Positions 1-11,649 are shown, numbered from the stretch's first letter. The stretch: 64,000 bases of DNA from Megaleporinus macrocephalus (GCA_021613375.1 CM038720.1:6332962-6396961), one strand, 5' to 3'. Numbers and translations are program-made. Notes: generated by a model not told the origin, from the sequence alone.

Positions 1-661
1 AGAGAACTGGAGAACTGTAGCAGCTAACAGGGCGAGGACGATGAAGCGAGGTCTCTCTTGGACTAGCAGTGAGGGACGTTGTCTACTTGATGTTTGGAGT
101 GAGCTGGGTGGTCTGCAGGTGGACTGTAGTGCAGGTATATTATCAGATTATTATTACAGCTATGAACAGATGCTGTCTCTGCCGCTGCTCCGTGATACGC
201 TCTACAAGAAATGTGCAGTAGTTTAGAAAACCGGATCTTCTCCCTGTGTTTACTTTCTTGCTCGCACGCCAGATAGTTCTGACCAATCAGAGGAGACGAC
301 GGGCTCACGTGGTTTGTTGGGGCGCATTTTGGTGTGTTTCGGTTTTTGCCTGTGAAAACAAACTTAACTGAAGTTCAAGTAAACAAACACATGAACAAAT
401 CCGGATTAATTAATTTATTTTATAATCATTTATAATAATTAATTAATTAATTAAATTAAATCATTCTCAATAGTCTATCAGTTTGGGTCCACATTGGACA
501 ACGTCCGGCTCTGATCTACATATAAGAAATCATCTAAAATATCTAATCTAATATCTAAATATCTAATCATCTAATATCATTTAAAATGACTATTATTTCA
601 TTTGTTTAATATTATTGTACCATGTGTGGTGTATTTGGTGTTTATTCATTTATTTCTATTT

Positions 662-692
<31 letters not shown>

Positions 693-1000
693 TCTCTTTC
701 TGCAAATTGAAAAATTGTGGAAACAGTTCTTTCGCTTGTTGGCGGTATATCTGTATATCTCCACGAATAAAAAAAAATCAAGAGTCTGATTTTGATGCAG
801 CCACATCAAAGAAGGAATGTGGGTCCTCGCTCAACGACGCCATCGTTCTCTGACGACCCTGCTGTCTATAGCCAGCAGTTCACAAGAGTGTTATGAAAAA
901 GCTCACTCTGTCTTGTGAGTAGGAGTGAAAAAAGCTTGTCAGAGGTGCTGCACACGCATAAACAACAGATCATGAAATTCCTCTATAACTCACACGTGCA
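1..1000. other. Intronic unique sequence, no gene recognised
   Basis: AT-rich single-copy-looking DNA with short simple tracts: TTAATTAA runs near 405-460 and a TTTA run near 655-695. The short open frames here have no recognisable domain, and they carry no consistent splice context for the kirrel3 strand. Confidence 0.5.
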
Positions 1001-1011
1001 GTGCCAGAGCG

Positions 1012-1275
1012 GTGCAAGGCCCCTGGGGGCAGTCGTGGGCTGGAGGTTGGGGAACTGGTCTCATGGCTGGAAAGGTCATACGCTTCAATCCCCTCGATCC
1101 TCACGACCAACGGGACCCGACTGAAGCGCCTTTGAGCAGAACACCTAACCTCGCCGCTGCTCCCGAGGCGCTGTGGATGGGGCTGCCCACCCCTCTGGGT
1201 GAACGTGCTCACTAGTGTGTGTAGATGAGCGAGTTTCACTGCACAGGCGGGTGAAATGCGAAGGTTAGATTCTTC
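1012..1275 (+). mobile_element. Degenerate tRNA-derived SINE fragment
   Basis: The segment contains a CCCTGGGGGCAGTCGTGGGC start, a B-box-like GCTTCAATCC near 1081, the stretch GAGCAGAACACCTAACC, then GCTGTGGATGGGGCTGCCCACC, a single CACTAGTGTGTG unit and the TTTCACTGCACAGG...AAATGCGAAGGT tail. The same order of blocks occurs at 1831-3262 and, inverted, at 49640-51443. This makes it a dispersed retroposon family in which the CACTAGTGTG motif is present once here but massively expanded in the other two copies. SINE status rests on the tRNA-like head and multicopy nature; family name not assigned. Confidence 0.65.
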
Positions 1276-1290
1276 GGTGCGCAAACACAA

Positions 1291-1830
1291 GTGGCAAATA
1301 GTTCTGAACTAATACACTAATTAAAATATTATAAAAATATTAATGAAATGAAATGAATGCCATTAAGGCTCGTTTATGCTCCCTTTATGTGCAAGAAGAA
1401 ATACGTCTGATTCAAACGATCAGACCTTCACCGCCCACGCACTTCCATACATCGTTTATAAAGATGTGAAGCAACACATCCACTAGAGGGCAGTCTAGAG
1501 GGCAGAATCAATAGATCTGAACAAACCCAGCTACCATGGAAAAGGACAAAGCAGGCAGCATTGTAGGCGGGAATGGTCACGTGGACAAAGAATTCTTTTA
1601 CTCTATAAAACTAACGAGTGAACCTGATGACGAACGTCTCACTGAAACTTTTTCTACTACTGATGAGCATCACAGCTTCTCAGTGAGTCTGATTAATCAT
1701 CTAGATTAACTGGAACTACTAAGCTGTGTGTAAAATCTGCTGACTGTATGTTAAAGGGTCTAAAGCAGTAACAGCCGCTGTTACAGCAAATCATCATCAG
1801 AAAAAGCTGGACAGTCGTGTGCTGGACGTG
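1291..1830. other. Intronic sequence; short unassigned ORF at 1536-1709
   Basis: Mostly unrecognised DNA. A 57-codon frame runs on the plus strand from 1536 to 1709 with a favourable start context (CTACCATGG). It follows a stretch beginning near 1365 that could be the end of a DNA transposon. The peptide is acidic at its end and shows no domain that I recognise; chance or a transposon remnant are both possible. Confidence 0.2.
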
Positions 1831-2042
1831 CGGGAAGCAGCTCTGTGACCTGATGGTCGACGGTTCAATCGGCAAATCGGAAAAACACGAGCCAGACGCC
1901 CTTAAACAAAACACTCAACCCCCAACTGCTCCCCCAGTACTGTGGATAGAGCTGCCCTCACTGCCCCCTAGTGGGTGTGTTCACTAGTGTGTGTGTTTGT
2001 GTGTGTGTTCACTAGTGTGTGTGTATGTGTATGTTTTCACTA

Positions 2043-2075
<33 letters not shown>

Positions 2076-3262
2076 GGTGTTTTGCTCCCCCCTAGTGTGT
2101 GTGTGTGTTCACTAGTGTGTGTGTATGTGTATGTTTTCACTAGTGTGTGTGTATGTATGTGGGTGTTTTGCTTTCCCCTAGTGTGTGTGTGTTCACTAGT
2201 GTGTGTGTGTGTGTGTGTATTTGTGGGTGTTTTGCTTCCCCTAGTGTGTGTGTGTTCAATAGTGTGTGTGTTTATGTGTATGTTTTCACTAGTGTGTGTG
2301 TGTGTGTATATGTGGGTATTTGGCTTCCCCCTAGTGTGTGTGTGTTCACTAGTGTGTGTGTATGTGTATGTTTTCACTAGTGTGTGTGTGTGTATATTTG
2401 GGTGTTTCGCTTCCCCCTAGTGTGTGTGTGTTCACTAGTGTGTGTGTTCACTAGTGTGTGTGTGTGTGTGTATATGTGGGTGTTTTGCTTCCCCCTAGTG
2501 TGTATGTGTGTTCACTAGTGTGTGTGTATGTGTATGTTTTCACTAGTGTGTGTGTGTGTGTATATATATGTGGGTGTTTTGCTTCCCCTAGTGTGTGTGT
2601 GTTCACTAGTGTGTGTATGTGTGTGTATGTATGTGGGTGTTTTGCTTCCCCCTAGTGTGTGTGTTCACAAGTGTGTGTTTATGTGTATGTTTTCACTAGT
2701 GTGTGTGTATATGTGGGTGTTTTACTTCCCCCTAGTGTGTGTGTGTGTTCACTAGTGTGTTTGTATGTTTTCACTAGTGTGTGTGTGTGTGTATATGTGG
2801 GTGTTTTACTTCCCCCTAGTCTGCGTGTTTACTAGTGTGTGTGCTTATGTGTATGTTTTTACTAGTGTGTTTGTATATGTGTGTTCACTAGTGTGTGTGT
2901 ATGTGGGTGTTTTACTGCCCCCTAGTGTGTGTGTTCACTAGTGTGTGTGTGTGTTCACTAGTGTGTGTGTGTGTGTGTTCACTAGTGTGTGTATGTGGGT
3001 GTTTTACTGCCCCCTAGTGTATGTGTGTGTTCACTAGTGTGTGTGTGTTTACTAGTGTGTGTGTGTGTTCACTAGTGTGTGTGTTCACTAGTGTGTGTGT
3101 GTGTGTGTTCACTAGTGTGTGTATGTGGGTGTTTTACTGCCCCCTAGTGTATGTGTGTGTTCACTAGTGTGTGTGTGTTTACTAGTGTGTGTGTGTATGT
3201 GGGTGTTTCACTGCACGGATTGGTTAAATGCGGAGGTCCAATTCGAACACAAATAGTTGTAA
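1831..3262 (+). repeat. SINE with internally expanded TG-rich minisatellite
   Basis: A SINE head (1831-1985, B-box-like GGTTCAATCG near 1862, then CCCCCAACTGCTCCCCC and GTGGATAGAGCTGCC) is followed by about 1.2 kb of repeats. Each unit combines TTCACTAGTGTGTGTG with ATGTGGGTGTTTTGCTTCCC or GGTGTTTTACTGCCCCCTAG. The element then ends in the family tail CACTGCACGG...AAATGCGGAGGT at about 3210-3235. Head and tail are those of the fragment at 1012-1275, so the array arose by amplification of the SINE interior. Unit length varies because TG runs slip. In kirrel3 sense RNA this array would be CA-rich. Long open frames across it on both strands are repeat artefacts. Confidence 0.8.
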
Positions 3263-3589
3263 TTTCTAAACACGCATAGAAGGAACTCTTCAGGGAATCT
3301 TGACTATACAGATTGCTCACAAGGGGGCGCCATTATCAGTCAACTACCTATAAATGCTTCATAAAAGTGGTGTTCTTGCTCCGAGTTAAGTATCTGTTAG
3401 TATTCTGCTCTATTTATTTGGCCCAAGATTGAAACTGAGAGAAAGAACTGAGCCAGGTTATTTTATTATTTTTAATATATTATTAATATTATATTATTAG
3501 TTTAAATAACAGGTGCAGTTTTCTGGTTTACACAGTAATAATGGTGCTGTGTTAATAATAATGCCCTGTTCTGTCACACTAGAAAAATG

Positions 3590-3624
<35 letters not shown>

Positions 3625-4816
3625 TAATAATAATAGCATTTTTCGAAAAAAAAATGAATTTGAATGAAGGAATTTGTGTATATGTTCGGCTTTAAAATTC
3701 CAGAAACCTGCTTTTCAAATGTTTTTCTGTAATTTCTATCTTTATTTTAATTGCACAGAAAAAAATTCTATTTATATTTCTATTTAGTTCAGCACTTTTA
3801 TGATCATACTTAAATATAGCATCTAATATAATATAATCTAATCTAAGTCCAAAGTCTGCAAGTTGTGCTCATATATCACAGTTATGGTGTCATTAGTGAA
3901 CATGATTACAGACAATATTTGTATGAATTACTCTGATTGTGTTCCGAATATCCCGCCAGCACAGCTTTGTGTTTGCTACAGTGCTAATCATCGGACTGAC
4001 GGATCTGACTTCTTTCCGTTTGTTTGGATGTCGGCAGCGAGGAAAACAAAAAGGATTGTTTGTGTTAACAAAGGGCTTTATTTGGCTACCGTTGCCACGG
4101 AGATCTTGTATCAAAAGACCTCTCTGGCCCGACTCGTTTAGCGGTATAGGCGACGGACGACCAGAACCCCCGAACCATGGCCCGCGCTCAGAGACAGGGA
4201 GCAGACATGGCCCACTGGCCCAAAGCACAAAAGCCCTCCAGCATGATCGCGCCGGCGAGACGGGGCTTTCAGCTCACGTCTACATGCTTCAGCTCCCATC
4301 CAGTCCCTACGCATTGTTCTCAACTCACAGTGACAGCATCAAAGCTACAGGGATAGCGGAGGAGAGAGCCTGACAACTCACCCTCCTCCTCCTCAACCAC
4401 CCCCCCTCCTCACCACAGCACCCCCCCCTCCCCACCACAGCACCCCCCCACTCGCGAATGTCGTAATGTCACCGATATTTTATGATGTCAAAGCAGACAA
4501 ATATAGCCGCACCTACGACTGGGGTCCCGGGAGCCGGGGACGGCGAGGGAAAGTCGATAAAAGAAGGCGCTCGGAGTGAAACACTGTCGCCGTGATGGGC
4601 CAATCAGCACGAGCGAAGCTTCCACCAAAGATAAGAGCCGCAGATGTTCCTGCACGCTCTCTGGCTCTCCAACAAAGTGTGACAAAGTGTGGAAATGAGA
4701 ACCAGCTGTTCCGAACTTCGCTATGATGCACGGACATTAACTTCTCGGAGTCTCGCAGCTCCTGCTGGTCACCATAGAAAAGTGTCACACGGTACCGAGA
4801 CCGCAGTGGTGTTAAT
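3263..4816. other. Intronic unique sequence with an ATA microsatellite and C-rich tract
   Basis: No gene is recognised. Simple features are an ATA/AAT trinucleotide run at about 3588-3636 and a cytosine-rich tract at about 4381-4452, where CACCACAGCACCCCCCC is repeated twice. Overlapping open frames at 3860-4370 on both strands look like chance in moderately GC-rich DNA; none has a known domain. Confidence 0.5.
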
Positions 4817-5333
4817 TAGGGGTGTGGCATATCGTATCGTACACAATAATATCACCAACGTTTTCGAATATGGTGAACGATATTATACCCTGAAACATCG
4901 TATCATATCACCCATCACTAATTATCACATCAGGTACTACTTTTACTGTTTTTAGTAAAAGAAAAATTCACACTTTTCTCATTTCCCATTATATATCTAC
5001 TAGAGACAGATTTTATCTCCAGTATCATTCACTTTACTTCAGTCCTGGATATGTGGAGATATTTGTGGTGCATTATTTAGTATCGGGACATTCTGGATCA
5101 TTGACTTCTGTTACAATCTGATGAAAATTCTTGTATTTTTTAATATCTCAGTTAGGCGTGTGCCTTATCATATCATATACAATAATAAAATTTAATTTTC
5201 ATTTTGTTGCTGTAGTGTATTCTTGAAATATTTTTTTAAATTCAATGTTTTGTCATATCACCAAGAGTATCGTTATCACAAAAATACCATAAAGTATCGT
5301 GATATTATTGTAGGGCCTTATCGCCCACCTCTA
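4817..5333 (-). mobile_element. hAT-type MITE, family 1 copy 1
   Basis: A 517-bp element with terminal inverted repeats TAGGGGTGTGGCATATCG and, at the right end, GGGCCTTATCGCCCACCTCTA. It is bounded by 8-bp target duplications GTGTTAAT (4809-4816) and GTATTAAT (5334-5341), which differ by one base. An 8-bp duplication and TAG-type ends fit the hAT superfamily. A second copy lies in the opposite orientation at 41877-42300 with high similarity throughout. There is no transposase reading frame, so it is non-autonomous. Confidence 0.8.
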
Positions 5334-5394
5334 GTATTAATTTTCACATGCAGTCAAAATGATTATTAGGTAATTTAGCTCTATTTCTGAACTG

Positions 5395-5545
5395 ATCTTA
5401 ATAAACTGTAAACACTGTTTGACCAGAGGAGGAGGGGTCTCCCCTTGTGAGTCTTGGTTCCTCCCAATGTTTCTTCCTCCAGTCTCGAAGGAGTTTTTCC
5501 TCACCACCATCGCCTCTGGCTTGCTCACAGGGGGATACATGCTGT
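5395..5545 (-). repeat. Dispersed teleost repeat fragment (copy 1)
   Basis: On the minus strand this holds GGGGGATGAGCAAGCCAGAGGCGA-like wording, a GGAGGAA(G) block, AACCAAGACTCACAAGG and TGGTCAAACAGTGTTTACAG. The same order is found on the plus strand at 51854-52090, including GCAAGCCAGAGGCGA and GGTCAAACAGTGTTTACAG. It is therefore one interspersed family in opposite orientations. No coding content; the class is not assigned. Confidence 0.6.
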
Positions 5546-5639
5546 GACTTCATGTATTCATGTTCTCAAACTTCTGGAAAGCTGATGTGCGACAACATTG
5601 CTACCCAAAACTACCCGAGCTTATCTTCACTGCCCCACA

Positions 5640-6120
5640 CGGTTCTGTCTCTTGAGCAGGTGACTCCAAAACTGGACTTCAAACAATTACTAAAAGGTAC
5701 AAAGAAAACTGGACTCCTGCAAGACTTCACAGATAAAGAGATAAGAGCACTTTCATCTTTGAGAGAAAGAAGAACATCAAGCTCCACTCCTGCTTCAGAT
5801 CTGAGAACGTCCACAGGTGTTTCTGTCCAACCTTCCACAGTGAGAGGACACCTCAGCGCTATGGATATGAAAGGATGTGTAGGTGTTCAAGAAGCTCCTC
5901 ACTGAGAAAAAGGAGATGCAGGCACATCAAACAAAGAAGCTGCTGCTGTTCTCAAAACAGTGGACTGACCACCCCAGAGTCCAAAACCTCAACACCACTG
6001 AACGTGTTTGGAGTTATTTGGATGGTAGAAGCAGAAAACAGCAGCTACACTAGTTTCTCAGACTGAGGTGAGGAACTAGTGAGTCTTCTGGAAAGAACAG
6101 AAGCTGCAATAAACAAATTG
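5640..6120 (+). pseudogene. Decayed, internally deleted Tc1/mariner transposase
   Basis: Seen: the frame up to 5902 reads ...TDKEIRALSSLRERRTSSST then ASDLRTSTGVSV and STVRGHLSAM. This corresponds to the second helix-turn-helix part of Tc1-like transposases. A frameshift near 5880 moves the continuation (KKLLTEKRRC) to the next frame. Most of the catalytic core is then missing, and the sequence resumes with NLNTTERVWSYLD, the degenerate form of the SPDLNPIE block that carries the last catalytic acidic residue. Family knowledge: intact Tc1 transposases are about 340 aa with DD34E. This copy cannot encode an active enzyme. Confidence 0.7.
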
Positions 6121-6368
6121 AGGGAACAGACTGAACACTGGAAATTAATAAATATATATTTTCTGATTTGTTCCTGATGATGAAGAATGAAGAGCCTGAA
6201 CGTAACACCTGTTTAACTGGAAATGAAATAAATGAGATTCTAGACTTTTATACCACAAAATGACTTGAATTTGATGGAAAAAAATGTGTGTACTGTCTTG
6301 TTTTTGTCTTTCATATTTGACAATAAAACTAAAATTATCTAAGGAGCAGAAACATCTAAACCTTTTAA

Positions 6369-6872
6369 CCCTTTGATGCACAACCTGTATCTAAAGTAAC
6401 TGAGATTTTATTCTTTATATCTTTGCAGCAAATTTATTTTATCATTCAAGTTTCCATGAATTCCTCAGTTTACTTGTTTCTGATCATCACAAATCATAAT
6501 TTCAGTTTTATTATTTACTTTATTAACAGAAATAATTTTTGTATCACTGCCTTCTAACTCAGAACATGGTTCAGAATTAACCCTTATGTGTTCACTATGG
6601 AGTTTAATAGGAACTGTAGACGTTTGTAAACATTTGCAGTCGGGAATGTATTTACAAACACTATTTTTCTTTATGTACTAAATAAATAAGAATTTAAATA
6701 ACGATTTAAGATCAAAAACAAGATTTTTAATGAGCACTTGGAACATTAAATAATGAAATAAACTGATGTTAATAGATTTACCAAAGAGACACTCAGCAGT
6801 ACATACAATAACATTAAAGTTTGAACCATGCTGTGCATTAGAAGGGGTTTGCTTAGCTTATGCATCAAAGGG
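6369..6872. mobile_element. piggyBac-type MITE with TTAA target duplications
   Basis: A 504-bp element begins CCCTTTGATGCA and ends TGCATCAAAGGG, a perfect 12-bp inverted repeat. TTAA stands immediately outside on both sides (6365-6368 and 6873-6876). TTAA duplication with CCC...GGG ends is the hallmark of piggyBac elements. The interior is AT-rich with no transposase frame, so it would depend on an autonomous relative. Confidence 0.85.
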
Positions 6873-6896
6873 TTAATATATAAACATACTTGTAAT

Positions 6897-7414
6897 TACA
6901 CTACCAGTCAAAAATCTGGATACAACTGAATGTGCATGTGTATATTTATAAATGCATTTAGATCTGAATGTGTTGAGAGTCGAGTGTAAGTAGTGAAGTT
7001 GGAGCCCATGTACAGAAATATCTCTAAAACAAACATTTGAGTGTATGTAAATGTAAAAATGAGAATGTATATTTTAATAAAAGCTATAAACCCCCAAACC
7101 TGTTCATCAGAACAAGATCTCAGCATCTACACTATCTTCTCCAGTCCTGTTAGAGAAGCAGCTCATGTGGCTCCTCATGAAGCTGCTGGTCAGAATGTTC
7201 AAAGTATGTAAACCTGCATCAGAGCAAATGAGCTCATTTCTAAAAGACCCTCTAAACATTCTTTAAACACAACCAGATGTTTCATTTTGCTCCAGGAATA
7301 ATTCCATAACGACTATTCTATAGTTCTGATCTCTTCACACTTATTCACTAATATTATTACTATTAATATAGTACAGATAAGAACAACCTGGGTGGGTGTG
7401 TCCAAACTTTTGAC
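6897..7414. mobile_element. Degenerate Tc1-like relic
   Basis: It starts TACACTACCAGTCAAAAATC and ends near GTGTCCAAACTTTTGAC, imperfect inverted ends of the form widely seen in fish Tc1 elements (CACTACCAGTCAAAAGTTTGG). The interior block AAGCAGCTCATGTGGCTCCT...AGAATGTTCAAAGTATGTAA looks like old transposon DNA. No usable frame remains. Confidence 0.55.
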
Positions 7415-8049
7415 ACAGTTACATTACTGCTTACATACTTAAATGATTCCATCATTAATAATAAGGTTTATTCTATGGTTACATAAGAAACTGGGAGATT
7501 TCTCATATTTAAAAGAACCTAAAAGAAGGTGGTATCCAGGCTTTGCTCGGGTCTGTGCTCGGGTCTGTGCTCTCCTCTGTTAGCTCCTCCATTTTCCATT
7601 TCAGACCTCATTGTTTGCTTTCCCCACACCAATCTAGCTCTAGTGCTCCAAGTCGGTGCCATTGCTCAGTTTGACATTAACATGGGGTAGATTGGAGGGA
7701 GAGGATGTTTGGCGAGGGCTGCAAATATTGGCCTGCCGTGAGAAGAAGTGCTCTCTTAAAAACGTGAGAGAGGAAAACTCCTACAAAGTGGAGGCGCTGC
7801 TTTCTGACTGCTTTCCCAGAGGCAGCGTTTGGGCTGCACCAACGATTATCCTAGACTGCTGGCTAATTCCTGAAGAAGGAAGTTGGAGAGAAAAAAAAAA
7901 ACCTTTTCCAAACCCTAATTGGAGTTTGCTCTCATTAGCGCTGGCTCGGACACACACCTGGGCGGCTTAACGTGTCTTATTCAACACGTCTTTAATCCTT
8001 GAGACGCTCGTGTCCGGAACTGGAGATTAAAGTCTCTTCAAATATATAT
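7415..8049. other. Intronic unique sequence
   Basis: No recognised gene or repeat. A short doublet CGGGTCTGTGCT occurs twice near 7549-7570. The open frame at 7656-7970 has no known domain. Confidence 0.4.
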
Positions 8050-8087
8050 ACACAGTTGAGTCACATTATTATGACCGCTTCCTACTT

Positions 8088-8833
8088 CCCTTACAGAAAA
8101 TAAGTATACTTAAAGTTAATTTTATTAAGTATACTTTATGCAGTTACTATACTAATGTCATTGTACTAGTAGTACACTCGTATATGTACTATTTTAATAC
8201 TTCTTGGGACTAAATTGGCCCACTTTCTAGTTTTAAAGTATACTTTTAAGTACACTTTAAGTGTAAGAGTAGTAAACCAAGTATACAACTAGTTTACATC
8301 TTTTGTACTGTAACTACACTAAATGTAAACTTTAGTTTACTAGCTTGTAAGTTTTCTTTAAGTGAACTTAAAAACATAATACTTTTAATTTACTGCTTAT
8401 ATTAATGTTGTACTTTAAAGTATATGACTAGGTTTAGGGTTTTTTTCTACTTAAAATAGAATTTTAACAACGTTTACTTACTCACCAGTGGACACACGTA
8501 AAATAAACAAGACACTCAGATTAAAAAACATATTTATATCTTTATAAATCTTTATAAATCAAATTTTAAATAAATATTGTACTGGATGTGTTTTTGTGCA
8601 GAGCAAGAATACTTACTTCTGCTATCTCAATCAAAAGATGAAGTACAAGTAAAGGCCAAAAATACTTAGACTGTTCTATACTTGTCAGTATAACCCCAGC
8701 ATACTTAAGTATGACTGTGTTTAGTATATCACTGAGAAGTACATAAAAAGTAAACTGAAAGCATACTCACTTCCTTTTAGTTTAAAAGAAGTAAACTAAT
8801 GCTACACTTGAATAAACTTCTTTTTTATAAGGG
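8088..8833. mobile_element. Non-autonomous DNA element rich in AGTATACTT motifs
   Basis: It begins CCCTTACAGAAAATAAGTA and ends ACTTCTTTTTTATAAGGG, imperfect inverted ends (CCCTTA / TAAGGG). The interior is full of AAGTATACTT and AGTACACTTTAAG palindromic words, giving many possible hairpins. No coding frame and no clear target duplication, so the superfamily is not assigned. It sits just inside the outer Tc1-like inverted repeat. Confidence 0.5.
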
Positions 8834-9075
8834 TTTTGATGAAAGTAGCGTGCAGGTGGTACTGCTCTGGCTTGAGGAACATTCATCCACGTGGAGGAAA
8901 CTCTCAACCAATCTGGGTCTGAATCCATCCATGCAGATCACGTACACCACACATGCTGATTGTCTTCTCTGGGACGGATGGGACCCTCCAGCAAGACTAG
9001 AAACGTCCCACAGAAACGTTGACCAAGAGTTCCAAGCACTACCCTGGACCCCTAATTCCAAGGGCCTAGAATTAG
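8834..9075 (+). pseudogene. Tc1-like transposase catalytic-core fragment
   Basis: The plus-strand frame (part of an open frame 8799-9077) reads ...ITYTTHADCLLWDGWDPPA, ETSHRNVDQEFQALPWTPNS and then ends. The spacing of THADC, SHRNVDQ and ALPWTPNS resembles the region between the second aspartate and the WPPNSPDLNP block in a subgroup of Tc1-like transposases. The frame is broken after TPNS, just where a hAT-like end begins. It is a relic. Confidence 0.45.
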
Positions 9076-9434
9076 CATAGACAGAAGTGACGCGTCCCCA
9101 CCAATATTTAGCGATTGTTAAATTGTCCCCACCCAATAATTTAATCCCCTCAAAAAAAACCTGATCTGTAAACGTCTCATTAACCCAGAGGTGCAGAAAG
9201 GGTTAAATCAAGGAGTCATATGGCCAGTGTGATTGGCTGTGCCTTGCCCTGCTGTCACTGTTTGGTTGTTAGCAGTGCCGAAACTGGAAGGAAAGCTTTC
9301 CAGCCACTGTGTAAGACTCAGGTGCAACGTGGGAGACACCTAGGTGTCAAAAGCGAGTGAGGATGGCAGCAAAGAAGAAGAAGGTGGACATAAGAAGCTA
9401 TTTTTCAAAGAAATGTGTAAATCAAATCAAATGA
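9071..9434 (+). mobile_element. Probable 5' end of a hAT-like element
   Basis: It starts near CAGAAGTGACGCGTCCCCAC, followed by a second TTGTCCCCACCCAATAATTT block. A short frame at 9363-9434 begins MAAKKKKVDIRSYFSKK, which resembles the basic N-terminus of hAT/ZMYM-like transposase proteins. It stops after 23 codons and no downstream transposase or 3' end is seen. The assignment rests on the end motif and this short peptide only. Confidence 0.35.
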
Positions 9435-9897
9435 GTCCAACATAATAACGGTAATGTTAGTGCTGGGCTTTGGCGCACAGCCTCGTCTGTAGCTCTGAAT
9501 AACCTGGTTTGGAAAAGAACTGCACCCCAAACTGACAGCAGTTAAACAGTCTTTAGATGGAAACTCACTGCTTACTGGGGTAGATTCATAGATCCCCACT
9601 CATGTCAAGAGCAAATCTACACCCCTGCCTTATTCCCCAGACTTGAACCCAGTTCAGCATCTGTAGGACCACCTGGATGGTGGTGTTGGCTCTATGGATC
9701 CTCCTCCACGCTCCCTCCAGCAGCTGTGGGATGCACTGCAGTCAGCACGATACCTCCAGATACCTGTGACCACCTACCAGGAGCTTATTGAGTCTCCCAG
9801 TCCGTGTAGCTGCTGTCCGTGCTGCACCCGGTGGCTACTCTGGATATTAGCTGGTGGTCATAATAATGTCGAGTCATAATAATGTGACTCGACTGTG

Positions 9898-10716
9898 AAT
9901 ATATGTTGAGAGGGAGAGTAATTACACTTTCAGTTACTGGGGTGTTAAGAGGCATGGCTCTTGCTCTACTGGCCTCTATTGTTTTTTCCCTTTTCTTTGA
10001 ATTAAATTTTTTAGTTTTAAGGTTAAAAATCACATAAACATGTCATTCAGGTTCTGTTTCTGTGAGACTGCACGAGCACCTGCGCTTCGACTTCCCTCAC
10101 AGCCACCACGGTTAACACCACGCGCAACTCGAGCACCCTGTGGAGCCGCAGGTCTCCCTGACCTGCCTTCACCGGTGACAGCCAGGTGCCGGGAGTGTTT
10201 GCCAGAGCCTCAGCATCGCTTATCACCGTGGTGGACGGTTCACGTTAAGCGACTCAAATCTGTCGCTAACGTGAACAACCCTGCATCCTGAAACGACTCA
10301 CAAGCACTAGCCGTGAATGAAGCACGTGCGTCACCAGCGAGCTAACCCTCAGATGGAGCCTTTTCTGAGGAGACGTTAAGGCTGAACAGCTCTCGGTTGC
10401 TCATTATTAGAGAGGGACGAGGGTGAAAAGGGCCAGATGTGTTACTTTATCACCGCATACTAGCTCCAACTTCAGGTTCAGCACAGAATGAGAGAACGAT
10501 GCTGCAATAAAAACACAAGTTCTGATGCGTGTGTTCTGATTGAAGTCATAAAGACATGAACCAGATATATTGGACCTCATATGAAAGTGTTCAGATTTGA
10601 AAGGATCAGGTTTGAGTGTCCACACAGCTCTGAGAACATCAGTTCTGTGTCATATTAGGAAAAAAAAATTGTGCCAATAATATGTTTAATAATGTGTTTA
10701 ATCTAATACATATATA
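9898..10716. other. Intronic unique sequence
   Basis: No gene recognised. Between 10060 and 10330 the base composition is more GC-rich with several CpGs. The open frame there has no domain. Confidence 0.4.
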
Positions 10717-11239
10717 CACACTACCACTCAAAAGTTTGGGATCACAGTGAAATGTTCTTGTTTTAATGGAGTATCTTCTTCTTTAACACAACAATGGACT
10801 GACGGGTCTCTAAAGAAAGTTGTTTCTTTCTGGTCATTTTGAGTCGGTCAGCAAGCCATCAACTGCTGATCTTCAGATACTAAACTAACCTAGAATGTTG
10901 TTCTCCCTTTTATACTCACTTATTAGTAGAATGTTTTTCAGCTGTGATCACAATTGATCAAGAGTGTCCAAACAACCAATTAGTCCAATAACATCCTTAA
11001 CTTGGATTGGTGGTCGTACCAGGAGATTTAGACAGAGGACTGAGAATTACTGATAATAGAACTATATGCAAAATAAGCCTTTATACAAAAATAGACTTTA
11101 ATACAAACATTTTTATTCTTTAAAAATCATCTGATACACTTACATTAATTGTGAAATGGACAATATTGTTTGTGAATTGCGTGAAAATTGCATGAAATGA
11201 AATTCTAAAGTGATCCTAAACTTTTGAGCGGTAGTGTAT
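10717..11239 (-). mobile_element. Tc1-derived MITE, copy 1 (keeps transposase start codons)
   Basis: Inverted ends ACTACCACTCAAAAGTTTGG and CTAAACTTTTGAGCGGTAGT are typical of fish Tc1 elements. On the minus strand an ATG at 10837 opens MTRKKQLSL, the beginning of a Tc1-like transposase, but the frame runs into the terminal repeat after about 20 codons. The element is thus an internally deleted Tc1, about 520 bp. A closely similar copy lies inverted at 39839-40360. Confidence 0.8.
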
Positions 11240-11284
11240 TGGTTTCAGAAGCCTAACACTAGACTAAAACCTAGTGAGTTCACT

Positions 11285-11289
<5 letters not shown>

Positions 11290-11371
<82 letters not shown>
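11290..11371. repeat. (AT)n microsatellite
   Basis: About 80 bp of uninterrupted AT dinucleotides. Confidence 0.95.
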
Positions 11372-11373
<2 letters not shown>

Positions 11374-11649
11374 GCAGTTAAACGTTAAGGTACTCATATG
11401 GATATTTACTTCTGTGACACAGCATATACTAATAGTTATAGAAAAGGAAATGCAACTAATTAGCCATTTATACTACAGTGCCAGATATTTATGTTATTAT
11501 ATATAGTATATATATATATATTATACATTTTCAATTCAATACCTATCTGTGCATATTATGCATATATACACATGTATATAAATCCACATCCACATATATG
11601 TTTATATTTTGTACTTTCCCATAGACATATTTATATATTCATTTTATTT

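Larger units (their letters stand above)
8051..9897 (+). mobile_element. Nested transposon cluster bounded by Tc1-like inverted repeats
   Basis: The outer ends are CACAGTTGAGTCACATTATT (8051-8070) and its inverse at 9874-9897 (TCATAATAATGTGACTCGAC...), 23 of 24 bases complementary. Near the right end, 9625-9855 reads YSPDLNPVQHL, a stop, DHLDGGVGSMDPPPRSL, LWDALQSA and IPVTTYQELIES. This is the C-terminal part of a Tc1-like transposase, including the DLNP block. The remaining interior is occupied by other insertions (8088-8833, 8834-9075, 9071-9434), so this is an old element used repeatedly as a landing site. Confidence 0.65.

Noticed and set aside
1536..1709. Small protein-coding gene of 57 codons
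   Set aside because: Good start context, but no recognised domain, no splice or poly(A) context seen, and length compatible with chance; left as an unassigned ORF.
2012..2755. Cys/Val-rich and His/Thr-rich open frames
   Set aside because: They are translations of TG/CA repeats on both strands, open only because the period avoids stops. The same holds for 49655-50046, 51098-51295 and 52928-53997.
11234..11506. Ile/Tyr-repeat open frame
   Set aside because: Translation of an (AT)n tract. The same applies to the AT- or TATAA-based frames near 35617-35962 and 40762-41049.
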